Positions 13,014 to 25,179 of a stretch of DNA of 64,000 nt are shown piece by piece. The position numbers were made by a program, and so were the translations under genes. Position 1 is the stretch's first letter. Every line of letters begins with the position of its first letter. Source of the DNA: Calliopum simillimum (taxonomy: Eukaryota > Arthropoda > Insecta > Diptera > Lauxaniidae); assembly GCA_951812925.1 (NCBI GenBank), contig OX638368.1:3720001-3784000 (forward strand), written 5' to 3'. The notes under the pieces are model-generated. The model saw nothing but the letters and a program-made list of their open reading frames with translations. It searched no databases and was not told the origin of the DNA.

Positions 13014-13460
13014 ATTTTAGATGATTTTTGACTTCTGACGATTTCTACGATGTATTTCACTGTTTTTCGTTACATTTGAACGTTTATCGATTTTTTAGGT
13101 GCTTTTCGACTTTAAGCGATATTTTAGATGTTTTTCGACATCCGTGGACTTCTAAGTATATCTTCGGTGTTTTTCAATATTTTTGGACTTTTTTCTATAT
13201 ATATCGTAGATGTTTTTCGATACTTTTATTTCTTTAATGATATTTTTTTTTTATACTTTTGGACGTTCCGATTTTTACAATAGGTAGGTGTTTCAATATT
13301 TTTTGATTCATTTCAAATTTTACCGATATTCTATATGTTTTTTGATGCTATTGGACTTAAGTCTATATTTACGATGTTTTCCGATAATTTCGGACTCCTG
13401 CCGATATTTTTTGGATGTTTTTTAAATATTTTTCGATATTTTTGAACTTTTACTAAAATA
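13014..13460 (+). repeat. 39-bp minisatellite, array 1
   Basis: Diverged units of the type ACTTTTGGACTTTTACCGAT followed by ATTTTAGATGTTTTTCGAT. Because 39 is a multiple of three, short frames remain open across the array, but they show no protein-like composition. Confidence 0.7.
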
Positions 13461-13493
13461 GTTTACGAAAAGTCAAAAACTTTTTTTGGGAGG

Positions 13494-13887
13494 CATATGT
13501 GGCAGTCCAGTGGAAAAGATACCTTATCTTTACTCACAAAATTTAGCAGTACAGCTGAAAATAAGAGATAGGGTAAATTTTACTGGTTTTCAGTTTATGG
13601 TGGAATTTAGTGCTCAGACATGTGCTGAATATTTTACAACTGATTTGAGGTCGATTATCAAATTACAAATACCAATAAAAGCGGCCCCTTCCAAAAAAAA
13701 AAAATTTATCAAACTTTGAACTTCGATATCTACAAACGTGAGTTTTTTCATTTTTCGATTTCAAAATGTCATAACTTAGTCAATTTTTGAAGCTTTTGAG
13801 TGATCAAGATGACATTTTACTAAAAATTGTATGTATTTTTAGAAAATGTGAAGATAAGGTACCTTTTCCACTGGACGGTCACATATG
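13494..13887. mobile_element. 394-bp MITE with ~40-bp inverted ends
   Basis: The left end reads CATATGTGGCAGTCCAGTGG continuing AAAAGATACCTTATCTT. The reverse complement of the right end reads CATATGTGACCGTCCAGTGG continuing AAAAGGTACCTTATCTT. If the termini are GTG...CAC, ATAT flanks both sides. A short chance reading frame crosses it and is not a gene. Confidence 0.72.
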
Positions 13888-14639
13888 ACTTCGTCAGTTA
13901 AAAATAAATACATTTCCTTTTTTTGCTTCTATATTTCTCGGTTCACCCTAATGGGCAGTTTACTATAAAAACAATTCACCAAAATAAAAATCAACGACTT
14001 TGAGCCCAATCATTTGTTCAAGGACAATATTTCATTTAATTAAAAAACAATAACTTAAATTTTTCGCTTAAGAAATTTCGATTTCTTTCTTTCTACTTCG
14101 CGACAGAAAGCGTCACAGTGACATTTATTAATTCACTATGGACATTACGTGCAGTAATTAAGATTTATTGAGTAAAATTGCGTAGATAAAAACTCAATTA
14201 TGGCGTGAATTGCAGGCAATAACAATAATTTTTTTTTATATCACAACTCTTAGTAACTGGTTAGTTTTGGTTGAATTAAACAAAATAGTTTTTCCTAATA
14301 GAATTTTAATTTACATACGCCATATATGTAGCTTAAACGTCAACTATATTCGATAATATGAAAATTTTTTAAAAGAAGAAGCAGGCGAAATTTATTAAGT
14401 GTTCCGCCTAGTTTTTGTGATTGTACAACAAGATATATATTTCAACACAGTGAAAGATGGATGAAAGTTATATGGACTGAATATTATTAGTACTGTTTAG
14501 TCGGGTACCAAAATTTATAGTTTTCACTATATATAAAGTTTCATGGGTATACCTTTAATAAGACCCCGCTTCGGTTGCTGCCGCTACAATGATTGTAGAG
14601 ACGCCTTTAGCCCGCTGAGCATATGTATGATGGCGATGG

Positions 14640-14790
14640 AAAATCTCTGGCAATGACTGCGATTCACCTCTTCAGATCAAGAGTTGCTTTGCAAGACCTT
14701 GAGTTACCTTTGATGGCATGTAGTCGCCTTTTATTAGCTGGAATCGTTGCTGTCGGCGACGATGACACTTCAAAGGAATGCGATGAATGT
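14640..14790 (+). repeat. ~20-bp tandem repeats in left arm of the foldback element
   Basis: Consecutive diverged units follow the pattern CTCTTCAGATCAAGAGTTG, CTTTGCAAGACCTTGAGTTA, CCTTTGATGGCATGTAGTCG and CCTTTTATTAGCTGGAATCG. The period is 20 bp. They correspond in reverse complement to the units at 16060-16210. Confidence 0.65.
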
Positions 14791-16059
14791 CATTTGCTTA
14801 TACGTGAGCAATTAAGAATTTTCCATAAAAAAGGATCACCCGAAACACTTTAGTTTAAGTTAATTTTACTTTTATTGAAATATAAATTTTATTAAATTAA
14901 AAAGAAAATTTACAACCAAAAAGAACTGTAGTCGCTTGCTGAGTGGTTAATTTTCAACGATTAAAGATATTTTCAACTTGAACTTTAGGCTTTCTTAAAT
15001 GTCAAGTTGAGAATTTACATTCAGCTATTGTCAGCCATTTATTCTACATAAGAAGAAGCGAGACAGTAACACGCGTTAGGGTTTAAAACTATATACATAC
15101 TTACTCAAAGTTTTGACAGCAGACTGCACTTACAGATCGCGCGGGTGGGCAGTGTTGCCGTTCGTCAAAGGATTACACTGAAGTGTGGGGGTTAAAAGTT
15201 TACGCCTTTCCCCGCGTAAACAAGTATCACGCCTCCTTTTCAGCCCCTTTTTAAAAGCTGATAAGTTTTCATCTTATGTTTCATTAACTTTACAAGCAAT
15301 TGGTATTTGATATTTAATAAAGATACCTTTGGCAAAAAGTGAAAACAATATTCATACTCAAAGTGACTTGAAAGTTGCTTTTACCAAGTCACCTGTGATC
15401 ATGAAGTCGCTATTAAGTTCATCTCTAAAAGTGGCAGACCAAAGGGCAACTGGAAAAGTTATTCGAGTTAGAAATACCAGAATCGACTAATCGTGGAAGA
15501 AGATAAAAGTTACCGCTCTAGGAGAATGTAACGCAATACAAGGTCAAAAATCAATTTCTTTATTAAATCCTTGTTGACCCGCGAACACAAGTCTAATGTT
15601 ATTGTTTACGCGGGGAAACGCGTAAACTTTAACTCCCAAATTGCAATGTGATTCTTTGTCGAACGGCAACACTGTCCACCCGCACAATCTGAAACTACTC
15701 GTTACAGGCTGCTGTTAAAGCTTTGTATAAGTATATATATATATATATATTTTCTAACCCTAACGAGTGTTGCCGTCTCGCTTACTCTTATGCGTAATAA
15801 ACGGCTGAATCCAAATTCTCAACTTGACACTTTAGAAAGTCTAAAGTGCAAGTTAAAAATGCAATCACTCGTTCGATTATACCCACAGCGCAAACAACAG
15901 CAGCATTTTCAATTCGTAAATTTAATATTAATTTTAACTTTCATAAAGTTTTCTATTCAATAAAAGTTAATTAAATTAAATCAAATACATTTTGAGTTTC
16001 CTTTTTTGTGTAATTCTGTGCTTGCTGCGGTTCTAAGCTTGTTACAGCTCATCGTTTTA

Positions 16060-16210
16060 CCTTGGCGTTTCATCCACGCCAGAAACAGTGACTCATGGTC
16101 ACGAACAGCGACTCCATGTCATGAAGAACGACTCCTGGTCAGCATTATTGACTCTTGGTCATCGCCAGAAGCGCCGACTTGGTGTCCGTCACCATCAACG
16201 TGCACGCCCA
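16060..16210 (-). repeat. ~20-bp tandem repeats in right arm of the foldback element
   Basis: Read on the minus strand, units such as ATAATGCTGACCAGGAGTCG, TTCTTCATGACATGGAGTCG and CTGTTCGTGACCATGAGTCA recur every 20 bp. They are better conserved than in the left arm, so the two arms' arrays have drifted separately. Confidence 0.7.
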
Positions 16211-16334
16211 ACGTGCTAAAAGTGTCCAAGCGCTGCAGCAGTGTAGCGGAGTCTCAGCAAAGGTATCTCTTTTAAATTTTTATGATATTTGTGTATAGCG
16301 AAAGCTATAAATTTTGGTCCCCGACCAAACAGTT

Positions 16335-19004
16335 ATATACCTTTAATGTTTTCTAAAATTACACGATATACATGTACTTTTCATATAGACGCTATGTACG
16401 TCTAAGTCATTAATAACTTTTCCCGATGGGTTATAATTTATATGACCAACACTTGAAAACCACCCAAAAGTGTTTGATGAGATTTCTTTGCTTGGTTTGG
16501 TTTGGCTAATCGAATGGTCAAATCAAATAAAACACTTGAGATAAGCAATAATGGCCATAAAGATACAATAACAAAAGCAACAATAAAAGATAACTGTCTT
16601 CATCTACAGTTAAGATTAATTTGACTTTCGGTCCTTTTGGTTTTGACCAAATGATTGACTGCGTTTCAAAAAACCATTAACAATGTAGAGACCATCATAC
16701 TTTCACATTTCGCTTGCTATTTATTTATCTAGTAATGTGCGATTTGTACGTGTGTATGTGTGCGCTATATATTGTTGTTGTAGTTGTTGAATCTCGAGGC
16801 AACATGATAAATGATTGATATGACCTTATGCTTTTCGAATGTGTTAAAAAAAGGTCAAACTACGCAATTACGTACGAATAAATGATAAAATGCGTTATGA
16901 CAGCCAACCAACGATTTTTTGGTCATTGGAGAAAAAAATTTACAAATCTTAAAGTTTCCGTTTTGCTTTCTAGCGAGAAGATGTTCCTTTTTTTATTAAA
17001 TTTACTAAATTTTCATTTCCTCTACATTTTATATTTATGCAATATGTCGTCGTCACACGTTGTATTTCCTATTTCCTGCCGCCATCTTTCAATCAAACGG
17101 CTGTTTAAAATTGAAATTTATTGCAATGAATTTGGTATCAGCGGGGCGGGCGCCTAGCGCGGCATTAGGGGTATATATGGAAATAATGGATTGGCATGGA
17201 TTCATATGACAACACAACGTATGTATGTATGTATGTAGTGAGCGCTGAGTGAATTTTGTTGCTCGCAGCATGTGGCCACATACCCTGCTGGTATCCATCT
17301 GTCAATAGTTGGGGTTGGCGGCAGCAGCTTTGTCGGGAACTTTATTTGGACAGCATGCAAACAGTTAAAAGGGAAAAAAAGAGATCCCTTTTTTTACACT
17401 TCACTGCTTTGCGCAAACTATGCGGGCCCTTCGCCATTTCAGTTCTCTATTCGTTAGTGCGATTTCGGTTCGGTTGGTTGGGGTCGACATGTGATTCAAT
17501 TTGTTTCGATTAGAAAACGCACTTAAAAAGTGTTGCCATTGTTTTGGCAGCACAGAAGAATTTATTGACTGTGCTGGAATTAAAGTGTCAATGATTTATT
17601 TTTTTCCCCATCTTAATTTTTGTTTGCATTTGGATGGAGGTTTGCCTTAGTTTAGTTTCAGTGTTGCTTTATTGTGTTGAACATATGTGTTTGGGGGCAA
17701 TCAACTATTTAAGAATTTAATGAAATTTATATAAACGTTATACATTAGGTAAAAGGTTGTTTTTCGCTATTGAACATCATATCACTTAAAAAAAGTTGGA
17801 ACAAGTTTACCTTAGTACCCAAAGCCCAAAGTTTTTTTAAACAAAATAGCGCTTCGAGAACTTATTACAACAATAACAAGAAAAGAGTCACTTGGACCTA
17901 CTAGTTTTGGATATACGTGTATCTGATATGAAAACTGCTATAACTTTAGAAACCCTGGATGGATTTAAAAACTTTTGTTGTCAAATAAAGATTATATTAA
18001 TAGGCTACAAAATTTTGGTAAAATGTTTTAAATGTGTTATAGTTTTCGAGATAAGGCGAATTTTCTAAAACTTTAATCAAATTTTTTTCAAAAACCATTT
18101 TTCAAAATCCATCATGAGGTTCAGAACATGACGATTGCATTTACAAAGTTTAGCAGGCTCTTAGTAAATATCGGCGGACTTGAAAATGAGTCATTATGGT
18201 ATTATGTTGCTACCTGCTGAAAAAAAAGAGTTTTTGCCATGCCATGTGTCACATTTTACAGAGTTTATAAATTTTTGAAACAATATTGCTCAGGCGCTAT
18301 AAGTAATGATTTCTTTACAGAGTCAACATTTGATTCCCCATACGAAAGTGTTGTACCCCAAAAATCGAGCAACACTTTTCATTTCCTTATAAACTGTCGC
18401 ACTTGCCTTTCATTTTCCTGTCGTATTTTCCATTTCCCTTTAGCTGTTTGCCACATTTCACTCTACCACCAACATTTTCCATGTTGGCAGCAGCAGCATC
18501 ATTTCATCTTTCCGGTCCGTCGCCGGTAACAGTCTGTCCTACATAAACCGACAACTGACACGTCTGCAGCTGTCACTTATGTGTGTGCAAATACATATGT
18601 ATGTTTGTGTATGAATTTTTGCGTGTGTGCATGAGGATATTCTCAAAGGGGTACAAAATCAAGCAAGAGTTTCCTGCCTTCCTTTCCTAATGCGCTTCAT
18701 AAGTTGCCGCTTCTCATGCCTCTTCTGACATTGACAAAAGTCGACAACGATTAAGGTTGTTTGTATGTATTTGTGTAGGTTTTGTATAAATGTTTGTGCA
18801 TGTATACATATGTGTTGGCGTTTATTTTTTTTTTTGCCCATGTGTCTGTGGCAAACAGTTAAAATTTCCCGCAGGCATCACCTTCTAAGTTGATTTCCTT
18901 TGAGTTTTTCTTTTCTTTTTTTTTTTTTCGTTTTTCACTTAAAGTCTTTGAAAATTTTCGCCTTAATCTGTGCTATTTTGGGTATAAATGTATATATCAC
19001 CTTA
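16335..19004. other. Intron-like sequence, possible old repeat at 17880-18240
   Basis: 17880-18240 reads like a decayed interspersed repeat (no partner found in the window). GTAT microsatellites lie at 17218 and 18596. No exon or RNA gene is supported. Confidence 0.45.
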
Positions 19005-19006
19005 TA

Positions 19007-20309
19007 AAGGGTGTTTTTTTTAGAGGTATAGAACTTCGAATTGAAATAAAACACAAGCAAATCGTTTTAATGTCCATCAATTTGGCTTTATTGGAAGGAT
19101 AATTTTATGCCATTAATGTTTAAATATGATTTCGGGCATGTGGCCGCCGCGGCTGGTTCGAATAAAGCCAATTCTACGAGTCCAATTTTCAACCACTTTT
19201 TCGAGCATATGGGGCCGTATGTCGGCAATAACGCCACGAATGTTGGCTTCCAAGTCCCCTAACGTTTCTGGTTTGTTGGAGTAGACGAGCAACTTCACAT
19301 ATCCCCAAAGAAAATAATCCAATGGTGTCAAATCACACGATCTTGGTGGCCAATTGACAGGTCCATTCCGCGAAATTATGCGCTCATCGAATGTTTTCTT
19401 CAATAAGTCGATTGTGACGTGCGCTGTGTGGCATGTAGCGCCGTCTTTTTGGAACCACAACTCATCCACATTCATGCCATCCAATTCGGGAACAAAATAG
19501 TCGGTTATCATGGCTCTATACCGGTCTCCATTAACGGTAACTGACTCTCCAGCATTATTTCGGAAGAAGTATGGCCCAATGACTCCACCAGCCCATAGAG
19601 CACACCAAACAGTCAGTTTTTGTGGATGTAATGGCGTCTCAAGGGTCTCATGTGGATTCTCTTCACTCCAAATGTGACAATTTTGCTTGTTGACGTAGCC
19701 ATTCAACCAAAAATGAGCCTCATCACTGAACAAAATTTTGCGATGAAAATCAGCATCAAGATCAATCTCATTTTCGGCCCATACACCAAAATCACGACGC
19801 ATTGCATGGTCTCGCGGCTTTAATTCTTGCACAAGCTGGATCTTGTAAGGTCGCAAGCCAAGATCTTTGCGCAAAATCTTCCATAAAGTTGATGGACAAA
19901 GCTCCAATTGCTGTGCACGGTGGCAAATCGATTCATTCGGGTCCTCTTCAACATTTTGCTCTACAGCGGCAAATGTTTCTTCGGTGCGCACTGTTCGACG
20001 TCTCTGCGCATGCGTATTATAACATAGAGTAAACGTAGTGCGAAAACGACCCATGGTTAACCGAATTAATTGCTCTGATGGACGATTATGTCGACCATAA
20101 AATGGACGGAGCTTGCGGTAAACTTCGCGAACTGAACCATTATTTTCGAAACAAATTTGCACGATTTGCAAGCGTTGTTCTTTTGTCAACCTGTTCATGA
20201 TAAAATGGCAAACCAAACTGAACATAAGTGACATTCGAGTTGCCAGATTTGACCACAAAATGCTAGTTTTATCTCTATTCGAAAAACAAACCTCTAAAAA
20301 AACACCCTT
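19007..20309 (-). mobile_element. Complete DD41D mariner ('rosa'-type) transposon
   Basis: A 1.3-kb element with a single transposase frame lies between inverted repeats that start AAGGGTGTTTTTTT and continue AGAGGT on both ends. The left end has one extra T, and similarity fades after about 45 bp. Both ends abut TA (19005-19006 and 20310-20311), the target duplication of the Tc1/mariner superfamily. The transposase is uninterrupted, so this is either a young copy or one kept intact. It lies antisense to the LDLa exon, in what appears to be intron. Confidence 0.93.
19113..20198 (-). CDS. Mariner-family transposase, DD41D catalytic triad
   Basis: This enzyme would cut and paste the surrounding element in the nucleus. 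I chose the methionine of MNRLTKEQRL at 20198, giving 361 residues, because the 20 residues upstream (the frame is open to 20258) are hydrophobic, lack motifs and overlap the inverted-repeat side. The N-terminal third has two helix-turn-helix-like stretches, around TKEQRLQIVQICFENNGS and DPNESICHRAQQLELCPSTL. Catalytic aspartates are in FSDEAHF (residue 159), QKDGATCH (252) and TPLDYF (294). The last two are separated by 41 residues, which defines DD41D, a group known from tephritid flies as rosa. Typical mariners have 34 residues here and Tc1 elements have a final E. There are no stops or frameshifts, so activity is possible but untested. Confidence 0.93.
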   Translation of the reverse strand: MNRLTKEQRLQIVQICFENNGSVREVYRKLRPFYGRHNRPSEQLIRLTMGRFRTTFTLCYNTHAQRRRTVRTEETFAAVEQNVEEDPNESICHRAQQLELCPSTLWKILRKDLGLRPYKIQLVQELKPRDHAMRRDFGVWAENEIDLDADFHRKILFSDEAHFWLNGYVNKQNCHIWSEENPHETLETPLHPQKLTVWCALWAGGVIGPYFFRNNAGESVTVNGDRYRAMITDYFVPELDGMNVDELWFQKDGATCHTAHVTIDLLKKTFDERIISRNGPVNWPPRSCDLTPLDYFLWGYVKLLVYSNKPETLGDLEANIRGVIADIRPHMLEKVVENWTRRIGFIRTSRGGHMPEIIFKH

Positions 20310-20535
20310 TATATGTATGTATGTTGGTTTTGTAGTTGTGCTTGTTGGGTGCTGCCACTAAAGTTGACTTCCTTCCATTTGCCAGTTTGTGCTGCGGCTG
20401 ACAGTGGTCACCGGTGGCCAAATTTTGCCCATTTATCTAAAGATAAATACACAATACATACATATTCCATTTTTTTCTGTTAGGACCTAATATACGCCTA
20501 CTAAAGAACAAAACAGTTTTAAGTATCGTATAGGC

Positions 20536-20745
20536 ACTCCGCAGCAGCAGTCCAAAAGTATCGAAAAACATCTGAAATATCAGTAGAAGTTCAAAAATAT
20601 CGAAAAACAACCATAATACTTTAAAATCGGTGAAAGTTCAAAAATATCGAAAAACATCTAAAATATCGGTGAAAGATCAAAAATATCGAAAAAAATCCAA
20701 AAAATATCGATAAAACTAAAAAAATATCGAATAACAACTAAAATA
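20536..20745 (-). repeat. 39-bp minisatellite, array 2
   Basis: On the + strand the unit is ATCGAAAAACATCTGAAATA followed by TCAGTAGAAGTTCAAAAAT (39 bp), repeated about five times with decay. This is the reverse complement of the unit at 13014 and 60205. Confidence 0.75.
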
Positions 20746-20919
20746 CATAAAAGAAATCAGTAAAACCACAACAAAAAGTTTCTCACCCCCTTGTATTATC
20801 TATTTTGACCTGTTTGAAAGAGTCTTAATGGTAACTTATGAGAACATTTCTTTTTTCTATATCACTCTACATGATAGTGTCTTTTATAAAAAAAATTTTA
20901 TTATTTGAAGGCTCTGGAT

Positions 20920-21546
20920 TGTAACGAACCTTTTTACCGCTAGACGGGGTGTAGCCGTCAGTGCACAGGTTTTGCTAACAAAAATTTATTTCCCGGCCAA
21001 GGACAGAAACACTTTTCACAATTTCCCGGGTGTTATTTCACAATTTTATTTCCTGTTTATATTTTCCCTGAAAAGCACTCTAAAAATATATCAAAATACA
21101 AGCTTAGTAATACGGGTGATAAATGGGGTAAGTATGGATGATGAGGATATCTGTAAGTCGTGAACTACAACCGATCCAGGAGTCGTGCCATCACTGGTTC
21201 TCTGTGGACTTGTCGCGTCGCTGGTCTGTGTTTCAGTCCAGACGTCAGGATTCAAAAAAGTCGCGCCACCGCTGCCTCCCCGCTGTCCTCTACTTAACTG
21301 TCATTGTCCGTCTTGTTTGTTCACGAGAGCCCGCACCACGCTACACTCTCGGGTCAGGTCAGGAAACTCTCCAGAAAACAAAGCCTACGGTCTTAGTCAC
21401 TATCCACTGATACTTATGTACTGAAATATTTGAAGAGCACGTCATACCTCGTTGCCGGTTGGGTTACTAGAGAACGATACCATCACCGAAACTTACATTC
21501 CACCATTCCGTTTTCATCCACGAATAGCTGTTTTCTTTTATTGATA
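20920..21546 (+). repeat. Dispersed repeat, copy 1 of 2 (possibly LTR-derived)
   Basis: Begins TGTAACGAACCTTTTTACCG and runs to TTTTATTGATA. It is about 85-90 per cent identical by eye to 50694-51339. A TG start is LTR-like, but no CA end is seen. Short chance frames inside differ between the copies, so it is not coding. A 35-bp stretch near 20971-21005 is absent from copy 2. Confidence 0.65.
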
Positions 21547-24184
21547 GAAATGAGGCTTCCGATTTGTATCCTCACAGTACAGACTCTTTAGCTATGAGAA
21601 GACTTTCTATAAATTTCGTCACTGCCGCGGTATTAATATTACCTCGATTATTTGGATCTAAAATCTCGGCACCTTGGTACTTAATACTGCCTTTCACCGC
21701 AGCGTAACAAGTTCTCTTGACAGAGTCTACAAGAACCGTTGTCTGCCAGACCCATCTTCTTTAGGTGATAATAAGTGACCTGAAAAAAATATCCTGAAAA
21801 TCGGTTATATAGTAAGAAGGGAAATGGAAGTGAAGGAAAATTGGTCTCGTACTTTTATGCATGCATAGATTTTTAAGGAAATTTAAGAATTGGAAATTCA
21901 GAATGAAAACTTTTCTTTATGAAAAGACTATTAGCTTCAAATCATAATCTTTGAAAAGAGTTCATTTTAATCGGTATCTAGTTGCTTATGGCAATTACTT
22001 ACATTCATGAGACTAACAAAGTATCTTCTTTTCTTGAAAAAATTCTTTTGACTTTGGGTATAGACCCATTGTGCGCAACCCAATCCATTTGATTGCCATT
22101 GCCTCTTCTGTGCTGTGCTGTCTGTCAACTTTTGTCAACATACTTTTTGGTCTGTCTACTTTTCCCGTCTTGAGTAATCCATTTCATTTTCACATATTAA
22201 TTTTGTATAATATTTTGACGCCTCTGACGCGCATTATAAATGATTTCCGGTTATGTGCCTGTGTGTGTGTTATGTACGTAACTCATTATATTGTGCATAC
22301 ATACTTACGGTATTTTTTTCTTAAAGGGCCCGGTGTGTGCGTGTCATTGAAAACTGTTGTCAGTGTCGTCGCCAAGTTTATTTGTCATTAAAAATGGATT
22401 TAAGTGCGATGTGGGCTAGAATTGAGGGATTTAATGGATCTTATGGCATGGAATGAGGTGGCTGGCCATCATTTAAAGTGTTAAACTGTTGATGTTTCTG
22501 TATCGGTTTCGCTGTGTGCTTTTTTCTGTAATATTTTTGGTTTTTTAGTTCGAAAGATAATGCATAAAAAGCTTGTAAGATTCAATACAACAAAACCCTT
22601 CTGTATTCTCATGTAACTTCTGGAAAAGCAAAGGCCTAAAATGAAATGTCGCCATCTAATGCGCTCTAGTCGTCTCCACGACTTGTCTCACTCGTGCACT
22701 TTTCTTTTCAACAACATTTTTCAAGTGATTTTTGATATATTAAAAAAAAAAAGAAAAATATATATATTCTTCCAAGTTCAAACCGCGAAATCTTGTCTCC
22801 GATATAACCTAACCTAAATATCTATACAGTTTCTGTTTATTGCAAATTTACGCCATAAAAATGTATAGTTTGAAAACTGGCCGTTTTGAAACAGCGCCAC
22901 AAAAGACACTTAAAAAAATTTGCTTCAATCTTCAAAATCTTAAATTTAAATTAATTTTCTGTGCTTGCGTTCAAAAAAGTAATTTTTGTCTTAAGGATAA
23001 TGTCTCGAGAATTTTTAGCAAACAAAGTTTCTTTGTTGCACTTGAAATGTATTTGCCGACAACATTAAGTGTATTCATACTTGCATAAAACATAATTGTT
23101 TAAATTGCTTTCTAAATGCCGCAATAATTGTGTGTCGTTAAATTGAGAATGTAACATAAGAAAATGAAGTTTCATTATACGTTTTTTGTCCCAAAAACTC
23201 ACATAACCTTGAACTTTTTCAACAACTTTTCCATTTTTTTTTTGTGCAAAATACAAGAAAACTTTTGACTTTTTTTTACAAATAATTCAAATTCTTGGTA
23301 AAATAATTCATTTTTAAAATTCACGACAAAAGCCCTCAAGTGACGCACATGTTTTTTTGCAAACATTTGACACCGCCGCCCACAATCACACCCACCCACA
23401 CCCCACACTCACTAAGAAGCGCAGCTGTTGTTGTTGCTCCTTCATCACTTCTGCTGCTGTCTTTAATCGATTACAATTTGTTTTTTGCCTTTGAATGTGT
23501 CGTGAAAGTTAACTAAAAAAAGAAATGTAAGAAGTATATGTGTATTAGTTGCACACAAACACACACACACGCACGCACAACACAACATATGTACATATAC
23601 AACACGCAGTTGAACAGCTGTTCAACGTGTAACGTTGCTGTGTAATAAATTCACTTTTTGGTGTAATTTATTTCAATTTTGTCTGATTTTCGTTTTTTTT
23701 TTGTTTTTAAGTTATTTTTTATCGTCACGCTTTGTCTGCGATTCTTTCTTTGCCTGTCTGTTCTGACTGACCTTTTACTCTTGATTTCTTGCATGCGACT
23801 TTTAGTGAGAGCTCAGTTAATTTTGCGTTTGTTTGTTGATCCGCCGTGGAATAATTTATTGGATCCTTTATACATTTTTTCAGCACTCTAGAGGTGCAGT
23901 GAACACATTAATAAAATAATGACATGCCACTGATGGTAACACTTACCCTGTAGAAAAAATCCGCTATGCAATAAATAAAATTTCTCTTTAAAAATAGCGC
24001 AAGATAGTTCAAAACTTTGTAATAAACTCAGTTTAACGTCGGTATTTGACGTATTGTTTACATGTACAGTAGAACGCCGACTATCCGAACGCCGATTAAC
24101 TGAATCGCCAATTTTCCGGATCGGTCCTAAGCGTAATATAAAAAATTAAAACCAAGTACTGTAAGTAAGTAATGTAATTTTTAT
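21547..24184. other. Intron-like sequence, nothing identified
   Basis: Short CA-type runs near 23555 and AT-rich text. The frame of 106 codons at 22071 is low complexity and has no motif. Confidence 0.5.
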
Positions 24185-25165
24185 TTTGTCGTGTATGTAT
24201 GTATGTATTCTCCTTTAACTCCTAGGAGGAGCATAGGGCCAATATGAAATCTCTCCATTTGTCACGATCCCTTGCGATGACTTTGATCTCTTGCCACGAT
24301 TTTCCCGATTCTTGGATTTCCTTTTCCAACGACCTTTTCCAGTTGGTTTTGGGTCTACCACGTCCTCTACTGCCTTGTGGATTCCACTCAAGGGCCTGGC
24401 GACAAACTTCGCTGTGTGGTTTCCGGAGAGTGTGACCAATCCATCCCCATTTGCGCAGCTTGATTTCGTTTGCTATTGCCTTCTGTTTGCATTTTTGATG
24501 TAGCTCGGCATTTGATATAGTGCGAGGCCACCAAACCTTTAGTATACGCCTTAAGCATTTGTTGACGAATACTTGCAGCTTGTTTGTTAGTTGTTCAGTA
24601 ACAAGCCATGTTTCGCACCCACATAACAAAACCGATTTCACATTCGAATCAAAAATGCGCACTCTCGTTTTGGTGGATATAACGGATGAAGACCATATTT
24701 TGTTCAGTTGAGCAAACGCGCCTTTTGCTTTTGCTATTCTTGAGTTGATATCCTCTTTTGCTCCACCATCCATGGAGATAATGCTGCCTAGATACGTGAC
24801 GCTATCGACGTTTCCGATGCCATCACTGCCAGCTTTAAACGTGATGTCATTGCTTGCGTTTAGCTTCATGCTTTTAGTCTTGGATACGTTGATTTTTAGG
24901 CCGGCCTTTTGTGATTACAGGACAAGGTCTTCAATTTTGCTTTGCATATCTGAATGTTTGGACGATAAGAGGCAGATGTCGTCAGCGTAGTCGAGATCTT
25001 CCAGATGTTTGGTAAAGTTCCATTGAATACCCCTTTTGGCCTTATTAAGAGCTTTATCTAGGATATCATCAAGAACGATAAGGAAGAGTGATGGTGATAG
25101 TAAACACCCCTGCCGTACGCCTGAATTGTCACCATTACTCGTGAACTGTTTGTCCGACTTGCATG
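24185..25165 (-). pseudogene. 5'-truncated RTE-like LINE, reverse transcriptase C-terminal part
   Basis: The minus strand reads in one frame from about 25155 through GVRQGCLLSPSLFLIVLDD and DLDYADDICLLS, the palm motif with catalytic YADD. It then hits a TAA near 24918 (SKIEDLVL-stop) and continues as a 215-residue open segment to the stop at 24222. That segment has the RTE-style C-terminal blocks YLGSIIS, LLCGCETW, CLRRILKVWWP, WGWIGHTLRKP and GRGRPKTNW. The 3' untranslated part is very short and ends in GTAT repeats at about 24193-24210, as RTE elements commonly do. The endonuclease and N-terminal RT are missing. The right side ends against an unrelated Helitron-like repeat at 25180. It is inactive because of truncation and the internal stop. 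Confidence 0.88.
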
Positions 25166-25179
25166 ATTATTAAACTCTA

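Larger units (their letters stand above)
14493..16333. mobile_element. 1.84-kb foldback element with long arms carrying 20-bp tandem repeats
   Basis: The two halves are imperfect reverse complements over about 735 bp each (14493-15231 and 15604-16333) around a 372-bp centre. Four checkpoints align in order: the outer tip (CTGTTTAGTCGGG versus CTGTTTGGTCGGG, then ACCAAAATTTATAG); ATACCTTTAATAAGAC against ATACCTTTGCTGAGAC; the CTTTAG..TTTCT..TGTCAAGTTGAGAATTT block; and the inner tip GTTTACGC..TTTCCCCGCGTAAAC. About 150 bp inside each tip is a run of roughly 20-bp repeats of the type TTC-TGACCA-GAGTCGCTG (14640-14790 and 16060-16210). This layout resembles Drosophila FB or Galileo foldback elements. 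No transposase and no clean target duplication are seen. Confidence 0.82.

Noticed and set aside
13486..13719. 77-codon frame
   Set aside because: It overlaps the inverted end of the 394-bp MITE and ends in a lysine run from an A tract.
14623..14853. 76-codon frame with varied amino-acid composition
   Set aside because: It lies in the left arm of the foldback element, starts right after an in-frame TAG, and its middle is the 20-bp tandem array. The matching right arm does not keep the frame.
16006..16275. 89-codon frame rich in S, T and P
   Set aside because: It is the right-arm counterpart of the same foldback element read through its 20-bp repeats. No motif or conservation supports a protein.
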